This document shows, one piece after another, positions 37,801 through 42,577 of a stretch of 42,577 bases of DNA. Each line of letters opens with the position of its first letter. The stretch's first letter is position 1. The stretch is from Solidesulfovibrio sp. (GTDB lineage: Bacteria; Desulfobacterota; Desulfovibrionia; Desulfovibrionales; Desulfovibrionaceae): the NCBI RefSeq assembly GCF_038562415.1, contig NZ_JBCFBA010000030.1:1-42577 (forward strand), written 5' to 3'. The position numbers and the translations under genes are program-made. A model generated the notes under the pieces. The model was not told the origin of the DNA and ran no database searches. It saw nothing but the letters and a program-made list of their open reading frames with translations.

Positions 37801-38153
37801 AGGTCATGCTCAACCTGCTCGGCAACGCCAAGGACGCCATCCTGGCCAGCCGCAGGACCGGCGGGCAACTCGCCATCCGGGTCATGGAACGCCACGGCCG
37901 GGCCGTGGTCGCCGTGACCGACAACGGCGGCGGCATCCCCGAGGCGGCCCTGCCCCGCATCTTCGACCCCTACTTCACCACCAAGGCCGAAACGGGCGGC
38001 ACGGGACTGGGGCTGTACATGTCCAAGATCATCATCGAGGAACACATGCAAGGCAGCCTGACCGCGGCCAACACCGAGGGCGGGACGCGTTTTTCCGTGC
38101 GCGTGCCCCTGGCGCCGGCCTCGCCGCCCGCCATCGCCAACCGCACGCCATGA
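34842..38153 (+). CDS. MASE3-GAF-PAS-PAS-PAS sensor histidine kinase
   Basis: 1103 aa. The N-terminal 250 residues hold about seven membrane helices resembling the MASE3 sensor (YPAFHILSELGCLAAGTAAF, VIWNTRAF, GYGALHILGVLG). Then coiled coil (255-285), GAF (290-440), PAS (445-565), PAS (575-695), PAS (700-820), a second coil, and the kinase core: His near 879 in GNIAHQWRQPLNALS, NLLGNAKDAI, DNGGGIPEAALPRIFDPYFT and GTGLGLYMSKIII. The HQWRQPLN box is common in delta- and epsilonproteobacterial kinases. There is no clear ribosome site at ATG 34842; an in-frame ATG at 34893 is possible. The REC-PAS-GGDEF gene follows 7 bases after the stop and is the likely phosphoryl acceptor. Confidence 0.9.
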   Translation: MTVPGHQAPPRDDRHPPMPVCGDCRSMAVALLALCGLGLLDYPAFHILSELGCLAAGTAAFLVIWNTRAFVEHGFFLVFAAAFLAASGYGALHILGVLGLARFPLPATAIDSIRAAGPLGLAASLCLGTWLSPGRTFTPGATLVAVVGGNAALGLSLALATAAMPASGAAIVAVAHAATLAFLAATALFRGRLGLGSRLAAPLVATLACLALAEAAFCLAGPGIWPGLVGQAAKLLGYWLGCRMAVVTGVDRPHERLRDEIRRRERELAARMVRLGAQARAIYDLAGLPSLEDGDFTAFATALVEKSMAVLGVGRAGVWLLSPDDDRLICRIAGGAARADEGSSLGRADAPGYFEALAHERLLVVNAIEASPLTRPLAETYLAPRGIVSLLDAPLRFSGRPAGVLKLEHTGTPRRFADDEQAFAGSAADLLALAMEAAERRQAARELAESELRLRSLVEAMPDPICFKDADGRWIVANQAMLDTFGLSPGTWRGLTNAELAERFGVDTGMLEIASASDHRVWASRETNAFGLSLPLPDGRERHFDVIRAPLYHANGQPKGLVSVWRDVTASRDALLRLRESNQELEAIYNETSDGLVIADVGNRAIVRVNAAACRMFGYAPKALTALSPWDLHPLEERRRSLEQFGAIVAGRLRLLEGIPCRRADGTVFFADISAQPITYGGRTAILGFYRDISERRQAEEALKSSEARFRRVFNGTYDAIFLHAEDGGIIDVNDKALELYGVRRDEAAAFSLERDYSAEDNPADKLHTFWREVMAGQDRFFEWKARRPHDGSVFYVEVYLRRLDLAGRPVILANVRDVTERKRVLAALAARQEEISALNRDLADRVREETEKNRQKDILLLNRTRLAAMGEMIGNIAHQWRQPLNALSILLANMRFEYEAACEAESPELLASHATAGEILRKMSATIDDFRNFFKPDKQREAFAVVEAIGDALLLIEASLIQHGVKVRFTARKNPRVFGFRGEFSQVMLNLLGNAKDAILASRRTGGQLAIRVMERHGRAVVAVTDNGGGIPEAALPRIFDPYFTTKAETGGTGLGLYMSKIIIEEHMQGSLTAANTEGGTRFSVRVPLAPASPPAIANRTP

Positions 38154-38160
38154 GGGAGCC

Positions 38161-39453
38161 ATGACCAGATCCGCCGCCGCCCGCCAGAAATACCGATCCC
38201 TCTCCCGCCTGCACATCCTGGTCGTCGAGGACGACCGCCTGGCCCGGGAGCAGATGGGGCTCATGCTGTCGCGTTTCGCCGGCCGGCTGTCCACGGCCGC
38301 GGACGGGGCCGAGGGGCTGGAGTTTTTCAAGCACGAACGCCCGGACATCGTGGTCACGGACATCAGCATGCCCCACATGGACGGCCTGGACATGGCCGAG
38401 GCCATCAAGGCCATGGACAAGGCCACGCCCGTGGTGCTGGTCACGGCCTACAGCGACGCCCAGTTTTTCCTGCGCTCCATCGCCATGGGCATCGACGGCT
38501 ACGTGGTCAAGCCCGTGGAGGCCGAGGCCCTGCTGACCCTGCTCTCCCGCCTGGGCGCGGGACTGCTGGCGGCCCGGGCCGAAGCCAGCCGCGCCCGGCT
38601 GTTCCAGTTCACCCTGGACATCAACCCCAACTTCATCCTGACCTGCGACGGCGCCGAGGTGGACTACGTCAACCGGACCTTCCTGGATTTCCTGGGCGCG
38701 CCGAGCCTGGCCGCCCTCAAGGAAGGCCGCCACGCCGGCCGGTTCCTGGAAATCGACGGCCGCCGCCACGGCGTGGCCGACTTCTCCTGGATCGGCAACA
38801 TCGGCGCCCGCCCCGACGCCACCCACCAGGCCGTGTTTTCCCGCCTCGCCGGCGAGGACGGCCGCCAGCGCACCTTCCTCGTGTCCGTGGCCGCCTTTCC
38901 GGAACTCGACCGGCGCATCCTGACCTTCGCCGACATCACCCCCCTGGCCGAGGAACGCCGGCTGCTTTTGATCCGGGCCGCAACCGATGCCCTCACCGGC
39001 ATCGCCAACCGGGCCGGCATCGACGAAATCCTCGACGGCGAACTGCGCCGGGTCGCCCGCGAGGAGACACCGCTGGCCGTCATCCTGTTCGACATCGACC
39101 ACTTCAAGGTGATCAACGACACCTACGGCCACCCGGCCGGCGACGCGGTGCTGGTGGCGCTGACCGGCCTCGTCGCCGCCCAGGTGCGCGCCGGGGACAG
39201 CCTGGGCCGCTACGGCGGGGAGGAATTCCTGATCGTGGCCCCGGGGGCGGACAAGGCGGAAGGCCTTCGCCTGGCCGAACGGCTGCGGCTGGCCGTGGAA
39301 AACCACCTGTTCCCGGCGGCCGGCCGCGTGACCGTCAGCTTCGGCCTGGCGTCGGCCCGGCCCGGCGAATCCGCCGCCGCCCTGGTCGGCCGGGCCGACG
39401 AGGCCCTCTACCGGGCCAAGGAGGCCGGCCGCAACCGCGTGGCCGCCGGCTGA
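38161..39453 (+). CDS. Response regulator diguanylate cyclase (REC-PAS-GGDEF)
   Basis: 430 aa, ribosome site GGAG just before the ATG, 7 bases after the kinase stop. Receiver domain (18-135) with phospho-acceptor Asp near 67 (VVTDISMPHMDG) and Lys in VVKPVE. A PAS-like middle (140-270) has FQFTLDINPNFILTCDG and FADITPLAEERR. The GGDEF domain (275-428) has DALTGIANRAG, FDIDHFKVINDTYGHPAGD and an active GGEEF near 353-357. RAGD lies 5 residues before GGEEF and forms the RxxD inhibitory site. It should make c-di-GMP when phosphorylated by the upstream kinase and be inhibited by its product. Confidence 0.93.
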   Translation: MTRSAAARQKYRSLSRLHILVVEDDRLAREQMGLMLSRFAGRLSTAADGAEGLEFFKHERPDIVVTDISMPHMDGLDMAEAIKAMDKATPVVLVTAYSDAQFFLRSIAMGIDGYVVKPVEAEALLTLLSRLGAGLLAARAEASRARLFQFTLDINPNFILTCDGAEVDYVNRTFLDFLGAPSLAALKEGRHAGRFLEIDGRRHGVADFSWIGNIGARPDATHQAVFSRLAGEDGRQRTFLVSVAAFPELDRRILTFADITPLAEERRLLLIRAATDALTGIANRAGIDEILDGELRRVAREETPLAVILFDIDHFKVINDTYGHPAGDAVLVALTGLVAAQVRAGDSLGRYGGEEFLIVAPGADKAEGLRLAERLRLAVENHLFPAAGRVTVSFGLASARPGESAAALVGRADEALYRAKEAGRNRVAAG

Positions 39454-39905
39454 CCGGCCGCACCCCAGGGAAACCAGGCGCGCCCTCCTTGCCCGGGCCG
39501 CACGCCTGGGCCGTCGGACGCACATACTTTCAATTTTCAACCATGTTGCACAGTTAACGAACACGCCCCGGCGAGCGAAACCCGGAAATGTGATTTATTT
39601 CCCAATGAAGGCTTGCCTGCCGCGACCACCAGGCGTAGCCCTGGACTCGAGGCCGCCCGCCGGGCGGCCGGGGGTTGTGGGAAACTGGCCGGCCACGGAA
39701 ATCGTCAACGCAACAACCAACGCCCCTCGTGTCACGTTTTTCGCCCGCCGCCCGCCGCCACCGCGGCGGACGCCCGCTTGCCGACCCGGACCACGGCATG
39801 TCCCATGCCCGGGCCGCGGACGCCACACGAGATCACCGGACGCCAACCCGGTGGACGCCGGCAGCCGCCCGCCGGCGACTTGGGGACGCCCCCGGGGAGT
39901 CGGAC
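39454..39905. other. 452-base region without a recognised gene
   Basis: An AT-richer patch (39521-39605) contains ATGTTGCA at 39543-39550, the same 8-mer found upstream of the hyd operon, and GTTAAC. A hairpin with 8-bp arms is at 39651-39669. The rest is GC-rich with short open frames lacking coding character. It could be the promoter and long leader of the 30-residue membrane protein. Confidence 0.4.
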
Positions 39906-39998
39906 ATGAGTCTGATGGATATCGGCGCCATAGCCGGCGCGCTTGTGTTCCTGGCCCTGTTTGGCCTGTTCTTCTACAAGATGTGCATCAAGCACTGA
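39906..39998 (+). CDS. 30-residue single-helix membrane protein
   Basis: ATG 39906 with GGGGAG 7 bases upstream. The peptide opens MSLMDIGAIAGALVFLALFG, then has LFFYKMC and ends in a basic IKH: one transmembrane helix with a positive, Cys-containing tail, expected N-out/C-in. A longer in-frame ORF extends upstream to 39675 but its composition is non-coding-like. I do not recognise a family; small subunits of respiratory oxidases or symporters look similar, but no such complex is encoded nearby. Confidence 0.6.
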   Translation: MSLMDIGAIAGALVFLALFGLFFYKMCIKH

Positions 39999-40116
39999 GG
40001 CCGAGGGCGTCCGCTCCAACCGGGGCGGGCGCCCGCCCCCCCGACACCGGCCTCAGCCGCCTCTACGCTTCCCTTTCCCGTGGAACAGACCGATGCCTCG
40101 GCCAAGGCGCGCGCCA

Positions 40117-40896
40117 CTAGCGCCCGCCCTCGTTGCCGCCGAGGTGCGTCAGAAAGGCCGTGAAATTGCCCGTGTACTCGTAGTTGCCCACGTGGGTGAA
40201 CACGCTGTGCACGTCGGCGTAGATCTCGCCGCCGATGTCCGTCCAGCGCTTGCAAAAGGCGTAGTCCTCGGGAAGGTAGTCGCGGTTGGCCGGATCGATG
40301 GCCGTCTCGAAAAAGGCGAAATTGCCCGTCTGGTCGTCGTTGGTGTAGGCGTAGTCGTAGGCCAGTTCGGGATAGGCCTCGGAAAGGCGCGTGAAGACCT
40401 CGCGCTTGATCATCATGAAGCCCGTGGCCCCGTAGACCACGGGCAACAGCCCCGTACCCGGCTCGGGCCGGCCGCCGGGCTTGAGCTTGACGGCGTAATG
40501 CAGCGAGGCCGCCTGGGCCACGCGCTCCAGCACGTCCCCCCGGATGGTGCGCAGCTTCTCCACGTCCAGGTGCTTGACCGGATAGATGCCGCAGACCACG
40601 TCCTTGTCCGCCTCCAGGAACTTCCAGGGCAGCTCCGGGGAAAAGCCGATGTCCGCGTCGATGAACAGCAGGTGGGTGTATTCGGTCTGGCGCAGGAACT
40701 CGTTGGCGATGAGGTTGCGCCCGCGCGTGATCAGGCTCTCGTGGGAAGGCGTGAGCATGCCCGTGCGGATGCCCTGGCGCTCCAGGAAACCCACCATGGG
40801 GATGACGGAACGCAGGTAGTTGACCGTCACGTTGCCATTGTAGCACGGCGTGCCGATCATGAGCATCCGGCCCTTGGGGTCGACGGCTTCGGTCAT
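40117..40896 (-). CDS. GT-A fold glycosyltransferase (Anp1/GT2-like)
   Basis: 259 aa from ATG 40896, with GGGAGG 5-6 bases upstream; a longer in-frame start at 40980 falls inside the promoter. The fold is seen in [20 protein letters not shown] (N-terminal beta strand), [15 protein letters not shown] and the DxD metal motif [20 protein letters not shown] near 80-100, followed by [13 protein letters not shown] and a [13 protein letters not shown] block. This pattern is typical of Anp1-like or hypothetical GT2-type enzymes often found in sulfate reducers and phages. Substrates unknown. Confidence 0.75.
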   Translation of the reverse strand: MTEAVDPKGRMLMIGTPCYNGNVTVNYLRSVIPMVGFLERQGIRTGMLTPSHESLITRGRNLIANEFLRQTEYTHLLFIDADIGFSPELPWKFLEADKDVVCGIYPVKHLDVEKLRTIRGDVLERVAQAASLHYAVKLKPGGRPEPGTGLLPVVYGATGFMMIKREVFTRLSEAYPELAYDYAYTNDDQTGNFAFFETAIDPANRDYLPEDYAFCKRWTDIGGEIYADVHSVFTHVGNYEYTGNFTAFLTHLGGNEGGR

Positions 40897-40951
40897 GCGC
40901 ACCTCCCTGGACACGGGACGGCCGGCAGGCCCACCCCCGATGCCCGGGGCG

Positions 40952-40980
40952 GTTATCCGGTCAGGCCGGGGGGAAGTCAA
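40952..40980 (-). promoter_or_regulatory. Sigma-70 promoter of the GT-A glycosyltransferase gene
   Basis: On the minus strand: TTGACT (40975-40980), a 17-base spacer, GATAAC (40952-40957). One of the best promoter matches in the window; it predicts a 5' leader of about 50 bases. Confidence 0.55.
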
Positions 40981-41024
40981 GCCGGGCCGGCCCTTGGACA
41001 GCCGCCCGCCCTTGGGCTATCACC

Positions 41025-42362
41025 ATGCCCAGCATGGCCCTGCCCCGCGACATCCCCTGCGAAGCGATCATGGAATCCCTGGCCGACGGTGTGTTCACCG
41101 TGGACACGGAGTTCACCATCACCTTTTTCAACCGCGCCGCCGGGGCCATCGCCGGCATCGCCCCGGCCGAGGCGCTCGGGCGCAAATGCTGGGAAGTCTT
41201 CCATTCGAGCCTGTGCGACGGCGCCTGCGCCTTGGGCGCCTGCATCCGCGACGACGCCACGCTCTCGGAAAAAACCATCTTCATCGTGCGCCCCGACGGA
41301 TGCAAGGTCACGGTCAGCATCAGCGCCGCCCCCCTTCGCGACGCCACCGGCCGCATCGTCGGCGGCGTGGAGACCTTCCGCGACATCTCCGACCTCGACA
41401 GGCTGCGCAAGGAACTCCAGGGCGTGCGCACCCTGGAGGATATCGTCACCCGCAACCGGGAAATGGCCCGCTACCTGGACCTGCTGCCGCCCATCGCCCA
41501 AAGCGGGGCCACGGTGCTGCTTCTCGGCGAATCCGGCACCGGCAAGGAACTCTTCGCCCGGGCCCTGCACAACCTGAGCCCCCGGGCGGCCGGCCCCTTC
41601 GTTGCCGTCAACTGCGGCGCCATCCCGGCCGAACTGCTCGAATCGGAACTGTTCGGCCACGTGCGCGGCGCCTTCACCGACGCCAAGGCCGACCGCAAGG
41701 GCCGCTTCGCCCTGGCGGCCGGCGGCACGCTCTTCCTCGACGAGATCGGCGAACTGCCCCTGGCGCTCCAGGTCAAGCTCCTGCGCGTGCTCCAGGAACG
41801 CGTCTACGAGCCGCTGGGCTCGGACGCCTCCGTGGCCGCCGACGTGCGCATCGTGGCCGCCACCAACCGCGACCTGGAAGCCCTGGCCCGCACCGGGGAA
41901 TTCCGCCGCGACCTGTTCTACCGCCTGGGCGTCGCCCGGCTGGCCCTGCCGCCGCTGCGCCAGCGGCCGGAAGACATCCCCCTGCTCGTGACCACCTTCA
42001 TCGAACGCGTCAACCTCCTGCGCGGCACCAGCGTCTCCGGGCTCACCGAGGCGGCCCTGCGCCGGCTGCTGCGCCACGACTATCCCGGCAACGTCCGCGA
42101 ACTGCAAAACATCCTGGAATACGCCAGCATCCTGTGCCCCAGCGGCCGCATCGGCCCCGAACACCTGCCCGACTACCTGCGCCCCGCCCCCGCTCCCGCA
42201 AGCCCCGACGCCGACACCCCCCGCACCATGCGCGCCGCCAAATACGCCGCGGCCCAGGCCGCCCTGGCCAGGCACGGCGGGAAAACCATGGCCGCCTGCC
42301 GCGAACTGGGCGTGACCAAGGATACGTTGCGCCGGATCATGGAGCTTGGACCAGGGGAATAA
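41025..42362 (+). CDS. PAS-domain sigma-54-dependent transcriptional activator
   Basis: 445 aa from ATG 41025 (another ATG at 41034; no strong ribosome site). PAS domain (15-125) contains four spaced cysteines, Cys55, Cys64, Cys68 and Cys73 ([11 protein letters not shown], then DGACALGAC), which could bind an iron-sulfur cluster or act as a thiol switch. AAA+ domain (140-365) has Walker A GESGTGKE near 168, Walker [11 protein letters not shown], the arginine-rich FRRDLFYRL and the sigma-54 loop, here GAFTDA instead of GAFTGA. The Fis-type helix-turn-helix (405-440) reads [18 protein letters not shown]. It is divergent from the glycosyltransferase gene, whose promoter looks sigma-70, so its target is probably elsewhere. 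Confidence 0.92.
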   Translation: MPSMALPRDIPCEAIMESLADGVFTVDTEFTITFFNRAAGAIAGIAPAEALGRKCWEVFHSSLCDGACALGACIRDDATLSEKTIFIVRPDGCKVTVSISAAPLRDATGRIVGGVETFRDISDLDRLRKELQGVRTLEDIVTRNREMARYLDLLPPIAQSGATVLLLGESGTGKELFARALHNLSPRAAGPFVAVNCGAIPAELLESELFGHVRGAFTDAKADRKGRFALAAGGTLFLDEIGELPLALQVKLLRVLQERVYEPLGSDASVAADVRIVAATNRDLEALARTGEFRRDLFYRLGVARLALPPLRQRPEDIPLLVTTFIERVNLLRGTSVSGLTEAALRRLLRHDYPGNVRELQNILEYASILCPSGRIGPEHLPDYLRPAPAPASPDADTPRTMRAAKYAAAQAALARHGGKTMAACRELGVTKDTLRRIMELGPGE

Positions 42363-42414
42363 CCCGGGAATGGCGGAAGGCAAGAGACGAAAGACCAAAG
42401 GCGAAAGGCGAAGA

Positions 42415-42460
42415 CTGGGGCGCTGCCCCAGGCCCCGCCGGGGGGGATCATCCCCCCCGG
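42415..42460. repeat. Inverted copy of the dispersed hairpin module; probable terminator
   Basis: Stem 42415-42421 with 42425-42431 (CTGGGGC/GCCCCAG), then stem 42438-42446 with 52-60 of the same block (nine pairs, CCGGGGGGG). Read in reverse complement, this matches 134-180 with the same spacing and linker (GGNGGGGNCTGGGGC). It follows the activator stop by about 50 bases of purine-rich sequence containing GGCGAAAGGCGAA. 42461-42577 shows no further gene. Confidence 0.6.
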
Positions 42461-42577
42461 ACCCCCTGGAAGGGGCGTGCGGGACTGCGGTCGGATACGG
42501 TAGGCGGCGGGGCGTCGGTCGTTGTGGTCGCGGAAAGGGGCCCGCCGACACTGGCCGCAAAGCCGGCCAGCACGGCG

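Noticed and set aside
40897-41024. Sigma-54 promoter for the glycosyltransferase gene beside the sigma-54 activator
   Set aside because: No GG/GC -24/-12 pair found; a good sigma-70 promoter is present instead.

Overview
The window is very GC-rich (near 70 %, judged by eye). It carries a Desulfovibrionaceae-like gene set: a multisubunit [FeFe] hydrogenase, a split-Soret-type cytochrome c, a chemoreceptor with a c-type haem motif, many PAS-containing kinases and a sigma-54 activator. A close relative of the high-GC Solidesulfovibrio group (D. magneticus / D. carbinolicus / D. fructosivorans type) is my inference from content and base composition, since no marker gene is present. I see no tRNA, rRNA, CRISPR array, transposase, integrase or plasmid function. 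The window reads as ordinary chromosome with strong local regulation.

Layout. 1-218: hairpin-rich dispersed repeats. 219-2517 (minus): a Csd4/Pgp1-type cell-shape carboxypeptidase and a divergent crotonase. 2742-10523 (plus): a Pat-like protein acetyltransferase, an HD-GYP protein and three glycosyltransferases, tightly packed with three 4-base start/stop overlaps, then an SDR reductase. 10606-12285 (minus): rnhA, a membrane-anchored TPM-like protein and a LolD/YbbA-type ATPase, divergent from a TesA-like esterase at 12284. 12284-19597 (plus): esterase, coaX, a TPR protein, eno, a dienelactone-hydrolase-like protein, folD and a UbiB-family kinase.

19669-24142 (minus): hydC-hydB-hydA, an NAD(P)-linked and probably electron-bifurcating [FeFe] hydrogenase. 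After a 684-base AT-rich/hairpin intergenic region, 24827-27524 (minus) holds a chemoreceptor with a CXXCH haem motif and a split-Soret cytochrome. 27752-29353 (minus) is a stand-alone ThDP enzyme. 29553-33689 (plus): a hybrid histidine kinase, a zinc-ribbon protein, an EVE-domain protein and murI. 33845-34573 (minus): a TPR lipoprotein. 34842-39453 (plus): a large MASE3/GAF/PAS kinase and its REC-PAS-GGDEF partner. 39906-39998: a 30-residue membrane protein. 40117-40896 (minus): a GT-A glycosyltransferase. 41025-42362 (plus): a PAS/sigma-54 activator with a four-cysteine motif. The window ends in an inverted copy of the repeat module seen at its start.

How the genes may work together. Two c-di-GMP enzymes with opposite roles (HD-GYP at 5435, GGDEF at 38161) suggest control of surface glycans and motility, and the first is translationally coupled to glycosyltransferase genes. 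The hydrogenase operon next to a haem chemoreceptor and cytochrome suggests shared redox control. The Csd4/Pgp1-like enzyme offers a mechanism for the curved cell shape of these bacteria.
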